Positions 48,430-62,982 are shown, counted from the stretch's first letter. The stretch: 64,000 nucleotides of DNA from Leptodactylus fallax (GCA_947044405.1 CAMRHE010000012.1:11982001-12046000); one strand, 5' to 3'. Program-made: numbers and translations. The notes: generated by a model from the letters alone, not told the origin.

Positions 48430-49478
48430 ATTTATTATTATTATTATTATTGTTTATTTATATAGCACCATTAATTCCATGGTGCTTTACATTTGCGGAT
48501 TTACATACGGTACACCAGATATACAAAACAGATAATGCTAACAGAGACCAACTGGCACAGTGGGATAGAGGGCCCTGCCCGCAAGGACTTACAATCTATG
48601 AGGGAAGAGGGATAGAGACAGAAGGTGAGGGGAGAGGCTGTACAGATGGTGGTGTGGTGACAGTAGTGTTATTGGAGGTTGTAGGCCTTCCTGAACAGGT
48701 GAGTCTTCAGGGCCTTCTTGAAGCTTGTGATTGTGGGGGACAGTATTATGTGTCTTGGTAATGAGTTCCAGAGTATGGGGGATGCACGGGTGAAGTCTTG
48801 GAGACGATTGTGTGAAGAGCAGAGCGAAGTAGGAGGTCTTTGGAGGAATGGAGGTTACGTGTGGGCAGGTAGCGAGAGATTAGGTCGGAGATATATGGAG
48901 GGGACAGGCTGTGGATGGCTTTGTATGTCAGCATTAGTAATTTGAACTCGATTTGCTGGGCAACGGGTAGCCAGTGAAGGGATTGGCAGAGGGGGGGCGG
49001 CCGATGAAGAACGGGGGGAGAGGTGTATTAGGTGAGCAGCACAGTTTAAGGTAGACTGGAGGGGGGCGAGAGTGTTAGCTGGGAGGCCATGGAGAAGGGT
49101 ATTACAGTAGTCTAGGCGGGAGATTATGAGGGAATGGACTAGCATCTTTGTAGTTTCAGGGGTGAGGAAGGAGCGGATTCGATGGATATTCTTGAGTTGG
49201 AGGCGGCAGGATGTGTTGAGGGTTTGAATATGCGGCTTGAAGGATAGGTCAGAGTCTAAGGTTATCTCAAGGCAGCGGGCTTGTGGGACTGGGGTGAGAG
49301 TGATTCCATTAATTTTGATAGATGGGTCAGGTAGGGGGATCGTGCGTGGAGGGGTGAAGATTATGAACTCTCTTTTCTCCATGTTGAGTTTGAGAAAGCG
49401 GGAGGAGAGAAAGGAGGCTACGGCTTCATAGAATTGTGTCGCAGGGAGCAGGGTTAGAACCTGTGATGTGGGCATGGT
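48430..49478 (-). pseudogene. L2-group LINE 3' end, antisense, frameshifted
   Basis: Read on the minus strand this is the C-terminal part of an L2/CR1-group reverse transcriptase. It has 'FLKLNMEKREFIIFTP', 'SFKPHIQTLNTSCRLQLKNI', 'FLTPETTKMLVHSLIISRL' and 'DYCNTLLHGLPANTLAPLQS', then a frameshift near the 'HLSPRSSSAAP' region. The part closest to 48430 carries the 3' UTR and the microsatellite tail (TTA repeats on the + strand, 48431-48452). The copy is 5'-truncated: the catalytic RT motifs and the endonuclease are missing. A typical dead LINE insertion. Confidence 0.85.
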
Positions 49479-49479
49479 A

Positions 49480-49725
49480 GTGACATTTTTTTACTTTACT
49501 TTTTTTATAATAATTTTTTTATCATGCTAAAACTCTTGGGACCTTTTTTTTTTTAGCTAATACATTAGCCCAAATTACAGGAGGATTCAGCCTTCTGAGC
49601 TACACTGAAGGGCTAATCTGGGTTCCTTAGGACCCAGCAGCTCTTGCAGTTCCTAGCAGATCATGTGACTGCTGGGCTGGAAAGAGAAGCCACGTCATGG
49701 CTACTCACATATGTGTATACACAGC
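49480..49725. repeat. Possible TTAA-type element remnant
   Basis: Poly-T-rich sequence followed by 'agctctgag'-like GC-rich text resembling the interior of the element at 8525 ('ggacccagatcagctct' versus 'ggacccagcagctcttgc'). Ends unresolved. May be one unit with 47530-47800. Confidence 0.35.
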
Positions 49726-49727
49726 TA

Positions 49728-51314
<1,587 letters not shown>

Positions 51315-51316
51315 TA

Positions 51317-51805
51317 TTTATGTGTAGAAGGGATGAGCTCCATTAATCAAATTCTCTCAATGACAAACTCAAGGGTTTCAATAGGTTCCCAATTTAGCAG
51401 AATACAATTTCTAGTATGAGACATTAATCACCTGTAAAGAATCCAGCCATATTTAGCAATTAAACAATCAGACACCAGTCCTAGAAGACTAACTTCTGGG
51501 GAAAACACACCTGGAAAATCCACTTTTGTATTTAGAAAACAATGGCGCAGAATTATTAAATCTGGTGTTTGATACACCCCAGTGTATATCAAATCAATAA
51601 TGTTTGATAAACGGATTCTGTTAAATTATATGTACTGTATGAATGTTTCCCTTACACTACAGCATTACAAAGATATGCCGTAACATTGTTATCACTAGGC
51701 ATTTGATTTTTGGCAACAATGACAATCAGGAGAACAAAGTGATAGATGTTCCTTTGGCATTCGATTGTCATTGCTGACTATAGTGAAAAACCCTTTGAAT
51801 ACATA
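51317..51805. other. Intergenic, no recognisable feature
   Basis: No gene or repeat boundary recognised between the chimeric Tc1 element and the TTAA element that follows. Confidence 0.4.
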
Positions 51806-51809
51806 TTAA

Positions 51810-52211
51810 CCACTTCAGTACTGGGCCAATTTCTGGTCCAGAACCAGAGACATTTTTGGGTTTTTTTTTATGTGCGGTTTTGAGGGCTGTAACATTTTTA
51901 TCATTTGGGTTATTCAACTAATTTCTGCGTCTTTTTCGGTGACACATAAGGCTTTATTTTTATGTTTTTATTTTCGCATGTGTTTTAATTTTTTTTATAT
52001 CTGGGAAAATATAAACAAAAGAGGAAGGAAAACATGTCCGTTTTTCACTTTTCATTTTTTTTTTTTAATTTAATAACACAAAGTGCTACTAAAAAACATT
52101 ACAGCTGATTTTGCGCAGCTGCTGAGTTCTGCTTGGACATACTGGTACATTCTTGCAGAACTAGACAACCACCTTCCGGACCTATATACTCTATGGGCAG
52201 TCCGGAAGTGG
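51810..52211. mobile_element. TTAA-flanked MITE (402 bp)
   Basis: TTAA at 51806-51809 and 52212-52215. Ends 'ccacttcagtactgggccaa' and (reverse complement of the right) 'ccacttccggactgcccata' match those of the 1001-bp element at 8525-9525 in opposite orientation. It is an internally shorter version that lacks the GAAA array. Non-coding. Confidence 0.85.
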
Positions 52212-52215
52212 TTAA

Positions 52216-52623
52216 TCTTGTTGATGCTATGGCGGATTCTAATATGGGCAGTCTGGCCAGCAACCTCGGACCTTAGACTCCTGAGGTTCTGTGGCTGGAC
52301 AAGCCACCCACCATCCAAAAAAAAAGTATAGATGTCATGTTTTCTATTTATGTGGCTAAGTTACTATGCATCAGTTGTAGCCTGGCTACTCTGCTGTGGA
52401 GCACACTCACAGTGTAGGTGTTGAGGTCATGACCTCCCAGCAGTCCCCTGGCTCTTCCAATCAATAACTAGTGTCCTTCCTCTGGTTTCACTACTCAATT
52501 CCTGTTCCTCCTTGAAGCCTGCTGAAGTTATTTTGGTATGTTTCAATAGCCCCACGATGTGTCATTGAATGGGGTGATGTGCAAAACAACTGAAAGTCAG
52601 TGATACAGTAATGCATATAGTTG
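52216..52623. other. Intergenic, no recognisable feature
   Basis: No gene or repeat seen between the TTAA element and the hAT element. Confidence 0.4.
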
Positions 52624-52631
52624 CCCTATAT

Positions 52632-53684
52632 TAGTGATGGCGAACCTTTTAGAGACTGAGTGCCCAAACTGCAGTCCAAAACCCACTAATTTATCACAAC
52701 ACGGCAATTTAACCTTAATACTGTGTGGATCCACAATTGCAGACAGATACGGACCCGCTTTCAATGGTACAAAACAACTTTGTACTGCATTTGGTACTTT
52801 TGAACAATTAATGTTCACTATTAACATTGCACAGGATCTGTTTTATAGTGACTGTGCAATGTTATTACAGCCTGTAATAATATCATGTCTGCTATAAAAC
52901 AGATACTGTGTGACATAAATAGTGAAGGGCCCCCATGTGGTACAATGTGCTCCACAATGGCCCCCAGACAGTACATTGTGTTCCACAGTAGCCCCCAGAT
53001 GGTACAATATGCTCCACAGTGGCCCCACACTGTACAATATACTCCGGCAGTGGCCGCCAAACAGTAAGTTATGCTCCACAGTGGCCTCCACGTAGTATAA
53101 TATCCTCCACAGTGACCATCATGCATTATAATATGCTCCTCAGTGGGACCCCACACAGTATTATACGCTCCACAGTGGGCCCCACATAGTATTATACGTT
53201 CCACAGTGGGTCCCCACAAAGTATTATATGCTTCACAGTGGCCCCACACAGTATTATATGCTCCACAATGGGCCCCCACACAGTAGTATATGCTCCACAG
53301 TGGCCCCCACACAGTATTATATGCTCCACAGTGGGCCCCCACACAGTATAATATGCTATTTACTTGCACTCCCACAAAGAGCAGGTAAGTAGCGTCCTCC
53401 TCCTTTTACCATGGTGAAGGTGCAGATGAATGACATCATCGCACCTGAAGTTGGGGCAGAGGTCACCCTCTTCTGTCAGTGTAAGCTGTGGACCCGCTGT
53501 CTACACTGACAGTTTTCAGCTGTATGTGCATTTGCACATACAGCTGAAAGAAGTGATCACTCACCAACGGGGAATCCTGTACCATATTCCCCGTTAGTGA
53601 GCGATCAGGGCGACGGCGTGCGTGCCAACAGAGAGGGTTCTCAGTGCCCCCTATGGTACGCGTGCTATAGGTTCGCCAACACAG
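52632..53684. mobile_element. Non-autonomous hAT element with minisatellite (1053 bp)
   Basis: Left end 'tagtgatggcgaacctttta' and right end (reverse complement) 'ctgtgttggcgaacctatag' share the inverted 'ttggcgaacct'-type motif. A perfect 8-bp duplication CCCTATAT flanks the element (52624-52631 and 53685-53692), the hAT signature. Inside are an 'atctgttttatagtgac' / 'gctataaaacagat' palindrome, a 14-unit minisatellite and a 'cactaacgggga...ccccgttagtg'-type palindrome. No transposase. The short sister copy is at 62983-63356. Confidence 0.92.
52926..53354. repeat. Minisatellite, 14 units of ~31 bp
   Basis: Units read 'cacagtattatatgctccac' followed by 'agtgggcccccacaca'. The units nearest 52926 are the most diverged and those near 53354 the most alike, so expansion was directional. 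The 184-codon frame with 'VGAHCGAYNTVWG' repeats on the minus strand is only a translation of the array. Confidence 0.92.
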
Positions 53685-53918
53685 CCCTATATGGTTCATG
53701 GCATGGATAACTATATGCAATAGCACTCTTGCACATGTACCATCCTATAATGACTCCTGCCACCTGAACATGAATGTTGAATGCCAATGTCTAGAATAGG
53801 GTCACAATGAGACTGAAGGAATTAGAAGTCGCACATGCATCTTGCAGCTCCATTTACTGGCTATTGTAATGAGAAGTCTAGAACTGGTTCTGTCAGATTT
53901 ATAGACATTAAGGCTAAG

Positions 53919-54062
53919 TGTTTGGGTTTCCTCCAGGTACTCCGGTTTCCTCCCACACTCCAAAGACATACTGATAGGGAAATGTAGATTGTGAGCCCTA
54001 TATGGGACAGTGACTGACAATGTCTGTAAAGTGCTGTGGAATATGATGGCGCTATACAAGTA
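53919..54062 (+). mobile_element. 5'-truncated V-SINE-like element
   Basis: Matches the SINE at 9643 from its central domain on: 'gggtttcctccaggtactc', 'cggtttcctcccacactcc', 'attgtgagccctatatggg' and the 'gtgctgtggaatatgatgg' tail. The tRNA-derived head is missing. Confidence 0.85.
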
Positions 54063-54063
54063 A

Positions 54064-54484
54064 TGCTTCGTTCACACCTGCGCTTGCTATCCATCCGTTG
54101 CCAATCCAGTGAAAATCTCGGCGAACTGGATTGGCATCGGATACAGACCGGTCAGCGGCGCATTGGTTAAAAACCCATTCATTTGAATGGGTTTTTAAAG
54201 CAATGCGCGGGTGTGCGCTTACACCCTCTGCGCTGCGAATCCTTTTTTTTTAGTTGGAAACAAAGTCGTACACGCAGGACTTCGTGTCCGACGAAAAAAA
54301 AAAGGATTCGCAGCGCAGAGGGTGTAAGCGCACACCCGCGCATTGCTTTAAAAACCCATTCAAATGAATGGGTTTTTAACCAATGCGCCGCTGACCGGTC
54401 TGTAGTCCGATGCCAATCCAGTTCGCCGAGATTTTCACTGGATTGGCAACAGACGGATAGCAAGCGCAGGTGTGAACCCACCCT
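54064..54484. repeat. 421-bp near-perfect foldback element, family C
   Basis: The whole unit folds on itself. 'ttcacacctgcgcttgctat' pairs with 'atagcaagcgcaggtgtgaa', and 'gatgccaatccagttcgccg', 'gaccggtc' and 'gcgcacacccgcgcattgct' recur inverted. The central loop is about 10 bases within 'gtcgtacacgcaggactt'. Each arm also contains its own 32-bp palindrome 'ttaaaaacccattca'...'tgaatgggtttttaa'. No coding capacity. It shares its centre with 38175-38565. A TAA at both sides (54060-54062, 54485-54487 region) might be a 3-bp target duplication. Confidence 0.85.
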
Positions 54485-55020
54485 AAGCATAAAATAAAAT
54501 AAATAAATAAATAAGAAATGCAATGTTTTTTGTTGCAGATTTTGCTGTGGTTTTTTGAGTTAAAGTCAGGAGTAGCTTGAAAAGGAATGGAAAATATACT
54601 TCAGCGGTGCTCTAGGTGTGCTGAACATCTGTGGAGAAAATCGCATACACCTGCAGACTTCCTCCACTTCAAGTTTATGCTCCAAACCTATAGCTCTGCC
54701 CATCACCTCACCAAACAAGACTATTTCACTGCTCTCATCTCTTCTCTCTCCAGTAACCTTAAAATACTCTTTGAAACTTTTCACTCCTTACTCACTCTCT
54801 AGGTGCAGGTGTCATTCACACACCTCTGTACAGAGGATCAAGCCATTTATTTCCATAACAAAAAAAGATCCATCAGGAAATAGCTGACCAATCCCCAGGA
54901 GGTATTGATCCCCTCACCTACCACACTTCATCCTGTTCATTCTCATCTTTTGAACCAGTTACAGAAGAGGAAGTCTCCCGGCTCCTCTCTTCTTCTCGTC
55001 CTACAGCCTGCAGTAGTGAC

Positions 55021-56029
55021 CCTTTAATAATGAACACATGACAGACAATATGAGATATTACAATGTGACAAAGAAATAAACATGTCAAACAATAGGAGTG
55101 AGGGCCCTGCTCGCAAGAGCTTACATTCTATGAGGAGATAGGGGGACACAAGAGGTCAGAGGGCTTCTTTGCTACCATGGTCCAGCCATCTTTTAATAGA
55201 AAATGTTATGTAAATGAAGCTGTATGAACCCGTCACCAGCCTGTATCTGTGAATAAACATATACTAAGTGCAAGGAGTGCAGTGTAACTTCTAGATGGAG
55301 GGGCCAGGATCTAAGGAATAGAGGAGGAAGGATAAAAGGTGTTATTGTTCTACACCTCTGCACACTACACTGTGATCAGGTCACATGATAAGCCTGACAA
55401 TACAGATGTGATTTTAGGGAAGTTTTGAAGCTGTTGCAGTTGGGGATTAATCAGATTGTCTGGGATAAAGCATTCCAGAGCACCGGTGCAGCTCGAGAAA
55501 AGTTTTGGAGACGGAAGTGGGACTAGAGAGGAGATATAGGGTGGTGCAGCGCTATGGATGGATTTGTGGGTCAGTGTGATAATTTTTTATTGTATTCTGT
55601 GATGGATGGGCAACCAATACAGCAAATGACACAAGGTAGATGTGTCTGTGTACTGGTTTGACAGAAAGATGAGTTTGGCGGCTGCATTTAGGACAGATTG
55701 TAGTGGGGAGAGTTTAGTAAGAGGAAGCCCAATTAGAAGAGAATTGCAATAGTGAAGATGAGAGAGAATCAGAGCGACAATGAGGTTTTTTGATGTTTCC
55801 ACGGTTAAAAAAAAAGCGAATTCTAGAGATGTTTTTAAGGGGCAGGTGGCAAGAGCATGCAAGTGTCTGAATATGTGGGGTAAAGGTGAGATCTGAATCA
55901 AATACAACCCCCAGACAGCGGGCATGCCGCCTCGGGGTAATAGTAAGGCCAAAGACAGAAATGGAGATATCAGGGTTAGGTCAGTTAGTAGATGGAGGGA
56001 ACACAAGAAGTTCAGTTTCCAGTCTATGT
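55021..56029 (-). mobile_element. 5'-truncated L2-group LINE inserted antisense
   Basis: Read on the minus strand, 'SLTFL'-like and 'TVETSKNLIVALILSHLHYC' followed by 'NSLLIGLPLTKLSPLQSVLNAAAK' give the RT thumb of the same L2 family as the surrounding LINE. They are followed by the tail and 3' UTR ('gagcagggccctcactcc' on the minus strand). It interrupts the host LINE between its DPL... and ...DTTYLTKIFNLSLS segments, which rejoin in register on either side. Contains frameshifts; dead. Confidence 0.8.
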
Positions 56030-56603
56030 CGCTTGCCGACACTACTTATCTTACTAAAATATTTAACCTCTCTCTCTCTCGTCTGGAATTTTTCCATCCT
56101 CTTTCAAACATGCTGTCATAGCCCCGGTACTGAAGAAATCCTCCCTTGACCCGTCCTGTGCTGCTAACTATCGACCCATCTCTAACCTCCCCTTTATCTC
56201 CAAAATCTTGGAACGCTTGGTCTACTCTCGTTTAATCCGTTATCATTCCGCTAACTCTCTTCTTGACCCCTTACAATCTGGCTTCTGCACTTTGCTGAAA
56301 TGGTCCTCACAAAAGTCTCCAATGATCTCATGACAGCTAAATCTAATGGCGACTATTCTCTTCTTATTCTTCTGGATCTCTCTGCAGCATTTGACACTTT
56401 TGACCACCAACTCCTCCTCACTATGGACCACTCTGTCAGCCTCATAGACACCGCAATATCTTGGTTCTCCTCTTATTTCTCAGACCGCACATTCAGTGAA
56501 TCATTTGCAGACTCTGTTTCTTCCCCTCTTCCCCTTGTCGTTGGGGTTCCTAGGGCTCAGTCATAGGCCACCTGCTCTTCTCTCTCTACACAGCCCCCAT
56601 TGA

Positions 56604-57497
<894 letters not shown>

Positions 57498-57740
57498 TAT
57501 ATACCTTATCCCGTGACATCACCCCTGCACTAATACAGAACACCAGTAACTGCCTATCTGCTGTCTCAAATATCATGTCTTTGCATTCTCTGAAACTAAA
57601 TCTCTCAAAGACTAAACTACTGCTGTTACCATCTAAAAGACCTAACCCTGATATCTCCATTTTAGTCTCCGGCCTTGCCATAACTCCTAGGCAGTATGCC
57701 CATTGCCTCGGGGTTATGTTTGACTCAGAACTTTCCTTTA

Positions 57741-57756
57741 CCCCCCCCCCCCCCCC
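57741..57756 (+). repeat. Poly-C run (16) inside the LINE thumb
   Basis: Sixteen C residues replace the usual SFTPHIQ coding sequence after 'gaactttccttta'. Two other copies of this LINE in the window lack it, so it is a local slippage expansion. Confidence 0.9.
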
Positions 57757-58310
57757 ATATACGATCACTTGCATGCTCATGTCATCTCCACCTCAAAAAC
57801 ATCTCCAGAATCCAGCCGTTCCTTACCACAGAAACATTTAAGACACTTATTGTCGCCCTGATTCACTTTAAACTTGACTACTGTAACTCCTTACTAATCG
57901 GTCTTCCCCTTACTACACCTCCCTACATTACCTCCCTCATCTCTATCACCCAACCTCACTCAATGACCTAAGACTAACATCCTCTATTATCAGAACCTCC
58001 CAATCCCGTATCCAAGACTTTTTCCAAGTTGCGCCACTTCTCTGGAATGTTCTACCCAGGACAATCAGATTAATTCCCAATTTCTACAGCTTCAAGCGCA
58101 AACTAAAGAAACATCTTTTCAGACAGGCCTATCATAATTCCTAATGTAAACCCTTCCGCAGTTACAATCCCTAAAATGAACCCTCCACTGTTCACGCTCC
58201 CGCATTACCCCACAGGATATGATGCCTTATCGGACTGTAACTTTATATTTCCAGGTACCTTCTGCACATTAAAGAACACTGACTGGTGATGGCTCATACA
58301 GCTTTATTTA

Positions 58311-59936
58311 CAGTGGGTACGGAAAGTATTCAGACCCCTTTCAAATTTTCACTCTTTGTTTCATTGCAGCCATTTGCTAAAAGCAAAAAAGTTCATTTTA
58401 TTTCTCATTAATGTACACTCAGCACCCCATCTTGTCAGAAAAAAAAACAGAAATGTAGATATTTTTGGAAATTTATTAAAAAAGAAAAACTGAAATATCA
58501 CATGGTCATAAGTACTCAGACCCTTTGCTCAGTATTGAGTAGAAGCACCCATTTGAGCTAGTACAGCCATGAGTCTTCTTGGGAATGATGCAACAAGTTT
58601 TTCACATCTGGATTTGGGGATCCTCTGCCATTCTTCCTTGCAGATCCTTTCCAGTTCTGTCAGGTTGGATGGTGAACGTTGGTGGACAGCCATTTTCAGG
58701 TCTCTACAGATATGCTCAATTGGGTTGAGGTCAGGGCTTTGGCTGGGCCAGTCAGGAATGGTCACAGAGTTGTTCCGAAGCCAGTCCTTTGTTATTTTAG
58801 TTGTGTGCTTAAGGTCATTGTCTGGTTGGAAGGTGAACCTTCGGCCCAGTCTGAGGTCTAGAGCACTCTGGAAGAGGTTTTCTTCCAGGATATCAGTGTA
58901 CTTGGCCGCATTCATCTTTCCTTCAATTGCAACCAGTCGTCTTGTCCCTGCAGTTGAAAAACACCCCCATAGTATGATGCTGCAACCACCATGTTTCACT
59001 TTTGGGATTGTATTGGGCAGGTGATGAGCAGTGCCTGGTTTTCTCCACACATACCGCTTAGAATTGACGCCAAAAAGTTCAATCTTCGTCTCATCAGACC
59101 AGAGAATCTTATTTCTCATAGTCTGGGAGTCCTTCATGTGTTTTTTGGCAAACTCTATGCGGGCTTTCCTATGTCTTGCACTACGTCGGGCCACTCTGCC
59201 ATGAAGCCCCGACTGGTGGAGGGCTGCAGTGATAGTTGACTTTGTGGAACTTTCTCCCATCTCCCTACTGCATCTCTGGAGCTCAGCCACAGTGATCTTT
59301 GGGTTCTTCTTTACCTCACTCACCAAGGCTCTTCTCCCATGATTGCTCAGTTTGGCTGGATGGCCAGGTCTAGGAAGAGTTCTGGTCGTCACAAACTTCT
59401 TCCATTTAAGGATTATGGAGGCCACTGTGCTCTTAGGAACCTTGTGCTGCAGAAATTCTTTTGTAACCTTGGCCAGATCTGTGCCTTGCCACAATTCTGT
59501 CTCTGAGCTCCTTGGGCAGTTCCTTTGACCTCATGATTCTCATTTGCTCTGACATGCTCTGTGAGCTGTGAGGTCTTATATAGACAGGTGTGTGCCTTTC
59601 CTAATCAAGTCCAATCAGTTTAATTAAACACAGCTGGACTCCAATGAAGGAGTACTACCATCTCAAGGAGGATCAGAAGGAAATGGACAGCATGTAAGTT
59701 AAATATGAGTGTCACAGCAAAGGGTCTGAATACTTATGACCATGTGATATTTCAGTTTTTCTTTTTTAATAAATTTGCAAAAATATCTACATTTCTGTTT
59801 TTTTTTTTCTGTCAAGATGGGGTGCTGAGTGTACATTAATGAGAAATAAAATGAACTTTTTTGCTTTTAGCAAATGGCTGCAATGAAACAAAGAGTGAAA
59901 AATTTAAAGGGGTCTGAATACTTTCCGTACCCACTG
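58311..59936 (-). mobile_element. Full-length Tc1-like element, IR/DR type (1626 bp)
   Basis: Long terminal inverted repeats of about 210 bp starting 'cagtgggtacggaaagtatt', with TA on both sides (58309-58310, 59937-59938). Each repeat has two copies of the 'aagta(t/c)tcagaccc' direct-repeat motif at its outer and inner end, the IR/DR arrangement known from Sleeping Beauty-like elements. The two repeats are nearly identical. The transposase on the minus strand is frameshifted. Confidence 0.92.
58529..59543 (-). pseudogene. Tc1-like transposase with N-terminal frameshift
   Basis: Translation from the ATG at 59543 or 59534 gives MRSKELPKELRDRIVARHRSG-type sequence. A single-base change near 59445 (where the frame after 'KRISAA' is lost) shifts into the long frame that runs to 58529. 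That frame holds KSTVASIILKWKKF (helix-turn-helix), ILWSDETKIELFG (Asp 1), FQPDNDLKHTTK (Asp 2) and [13 protein letters not shown] (Glu), and ends GASTQY. There are 34 residues between the second Asp and Glu. KPLLS, usual in the linker, is missing, and DNDP has become DNDL. Otherwise complete (about 340 codons). Probably inactive. Confidence 0.88.
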
Positions 59937-60039
59937 TATGTGTAATGACAGTAAACTCTATCACAAAAATGTCTGGACCACTGTATAAACAATGCTACCT
60001 CTGATGCTGCCCCTGCTACCTCTTGTGTCACCTCCTCTA

Positions 60040-60205
60040 CCTCATACATTGTAAGTTCTTGTGAGCAGGGCCCTCAGTCCCATTGTGTGAATTGACTATT
60101 ACTAAGTAATGTATATTTTTGTCTGTACCTGAACCCTACAATTTGTAAAGTGCTGCGGAATATGTTGACGCTATTTAAATAACATTATATCTTATTAATA
60201 TTAAA

Positions 60206-60252
<47 letters not shown>
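60040..60252 (+). mobile_element. L2-group LINE 3' tail with (AAT)n
   Basis: The segment runs 'cattgtaagttcttgtgag', 'cagggccctcagtcccattg', 'taaagtgctgcggaatatgt' and then an (AAT)15-16 tail at about 60206-60252. This is the 3' UTR and tail of the L2-type LINE seen in this window, truncated to about 210 bp. Its last unique bases are shared with the SINE at 9643. Confidence 0.8.
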
Positions 60253-60253
<1 letters not shown>

Positions 60254-60729
60254 GCATTTAGACATTCCCTTTATGTTAAATCCACTCGTCACCTTGGCTC
60301 AAAAAATGCAGCAAAATATTCAACATAAAACGCTGCGTTTCTGCAACCTGGAGTCTACGGCTAAATGGGGAAACAACACACAATTGACCGCTGCTCCATT
60401 TAAGCTCTTCCTCAATGGATGACCAGGGGGCTTGGGATTCCTGTTCTAGTGATTTGTGTGGCTTCCAGTCCTTTATCACCTATCCTGTGGATTAGTGTGC
60501 AAATGTGTGACACAACCCCTTTGAATTGAGGCACGCACATATTTATAGTACATAATAGTCGTTATATTTGGAACGAAAAGTACTAAAGGTTTTTATTGTT
60601 TTATAGTGAAATAGTCAACCTTTACAACCATAAACTGTGTGTTTATCATGGTGTGGCTGATTATAGATATGGCAGGCTGGGTGGGGTCAAGTTCTGGGAA
60701 CAGCCCTGAGTACATAGTACACTTAAACC
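60253..60729. other. Intergenic; partial family B arm
   Basis: About 60300-60365 carries 'caaaaaatgcagcaaaatat' and 'aacgctgcgtttctgcaacc', one arm of the short foldback type seen at 37158. Nothing else is recognised. Confidence 0.4.
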
Positions 60730-60945
60730 TAAGGCCCCACGTTGTGAAATGCAGCAAAAAAAAAACAGTGCAGAAAAAACTGTGGCGGAAATGCATCACG
60801 TTTTTTTTTCCGCAGCATTTTTCATTGCATTTTTGCAGAGTTTTCCTCTGTTGACTTTGTGCCCCTATTATAACTATACGGAAAATGCCAGCATTTCTTC
60901 TGGTATAATTGACATGCTGCTATTTTCATAAACAACTCGTCCTAG
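60730..60945. repeat. Foldback repeat, family B (partial)
   Basis: Starts 'ctaaggccccacgttgtgaa', followed by 'gcatcacgtttttttttccg' and 'tataactatacggaaaatgc' modules shared with 47810. The right arm is missing or lost after about 60945. Confidence 0.6.
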
Positions 60946-60949
60946 GACT

Positions 60950-62974
60950 ATTGGCCCATTGAGTTATCGCATCTTTTATGCAACATAAAATCAGCAGAGA
61001 GCAATGTGCTGCTGACACAGCACAAACAAGTAGCGACAATCTATTGCATGAAAAGGCATCAAACTAATGTACATTTGTTCCAGATCATTGCCAGTTAGGG
61101 GTCAACCTATATCTCGATGGCCTTTAATTCGCCACTAGCTATATACTGAATATAAATTCAACCTTTAAATATACTGGATGAAAAACATGTTACTGCATTT
61201 TCAGCCTGGTTTCGATCAGTGTCAAGCCTAATAATTTGGAGTCTAATAATCCACTATTTAGCCAGCTGCACACATTTTTCATGTATTGGAGGCATGTCTC
61301 ATTTTTACCAGTCTGAAGCACAGATGTGTCTCTAGTGTAAGACTAAGTAAATGCTTCCTTTAAGGGTCCCTTTAAATAGTTGGACAGAAACTCGACCCTG
61401 CTTAGAATGCAATTTCTGACTTTTGATTACGCAAGATTTAACATTTCCTTTGAAGAGTCTGCTGTTGGTATTAATGGATGCTCACTAAGCATTACAAGCG
61501 TGCACAGAGGAAGTAGATATCTTGTGTCAGTATTGTTTCTTTTATGGGACAAAATTACAAATTCATCAAGTTTATCACATATTTCAATGACGTGTACTAA
61601 GAGACAAAATCATTAGCATTTTCTATTACCAAATATTGGTGCTGACCTGCAGAGTCAATCCCTAATACTATGTAATCTCTGCTATTGGGGACGACCCTCC
61701 TGTTATTATAATGGATTAAATAGCAGAAGGTTCGAGAAGTACACCTGGTCAGAATATGTGTTTTGAGACTGCCGGAAGACCTTAAAGTTAAAGGTTACAT
61801 ATTTATATTGACTTATTGCTGAATTTGGTATACACAGGATTGGCCATTCCTGTTTTCTGTAACCTTGTCTGTCCATTGACCACAATGAGAGATTTCAACT
61901 AAGACAAGCCCAGATGGTCTTGTCAAGACTAAGGTCATGCACAAAGGGCATGTAAGTCTTTGTGATCATGTTCTTACAAAAACATATTTGCAGAGGATTG
62001 CACATTTGTACATTGTTTTTACTGAAAGAAAATCTCTAGAATTCACACATGTATAAATCTTTCCCATGCATTTCTAAACTTAATCTTTAACAGATACACG
62101 TTTTATGCAAAGATGTATTATACAATGGTAAAAATATAACTTTGAGGCTGATATTTTAAGACTGGCACTTGTGCACCTGTCTTCATATCTTTCTGAACTT
62201 GTATCAAATGTGCCAGGATTATAAAGATGCTCTGTCCACTGTCCATTTTAGGAGGGCCCTTGCACCAGAACTGAAATCTGTTCCAGTCAGGAACTGTTAT
62301 AGATTTCAACTATAAACTGAAAGGGTGTAACGTAGAGAACAGGCAGAAGGCATCCATTTTTTGTTCATATGTAGTGTGCGCCAAAAAGTATTAAAAGTAT
62401 ACATTATTTCCACATGCAGTTAACTGACATGAGTAGTCAAACATATTTTAGTACAGTTGAAAAGTATAATGAATTATAATGGGCAAAAGATTGACAAAGA
62501 CGTATTTTTTGGAATATAAGTAAGGGAGCTCTCCCCTTATTTCAGGAGCTTCCAAAAGAGTTGGCAGGTATGGCCACTTTAATTTATGCCAGTTTCTGAA
62601 ATAAACTATAATAAATCTGATGGGCCACAGGAGGCCACAAAGCCTTACCCAGACACACCCTCTGAGGAAGTGACATATGAAGTTGAAATCTACAAAAAGT
62701 CTAAATTTGTAGAACAAAAACAGCTGTGTGCTAAAAACATTGACTTTTTATGCTACTGTTTATTAATACATATACAGTGACCTCATGTTAATAACTAAGG
62801 CTGGATTCAAAAAGCTACAATATATCCTTATTATATGGACCCCCTATTCTAGCCACAAATCCTGTCCTGGTGGTTGGTTAAATAACCTAAACTAGCAGCA
62901 CCACAGGGATCTATTTTATGATACTGTAAGTTCAGGTCATTAAACCCATGATGGGGAAGGGATATGTGCCTATA
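60950..62974. other. Intergenic with one inverted copy of a repeat
   Basis: At about 62145-62315 an inverted copy of the 34545/44575 repeat family is seen ('ctgttccagtcaggaactgt' and 'tatagatttcaactataaac'). The rest of the interval has no recognisable gene or bounded element. Confidence 0.4.
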
Positions 62975-62982
62975 ATATAGTC

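Noticed and set aside
52821..53375. 184-codon minus-strand frame with VGAHCGAYNTVWG repeats
   Set aside because: It follows the 31-bp array (31 x 3 keeps the period in phase with codons) and starts and ends in transposon sequence.
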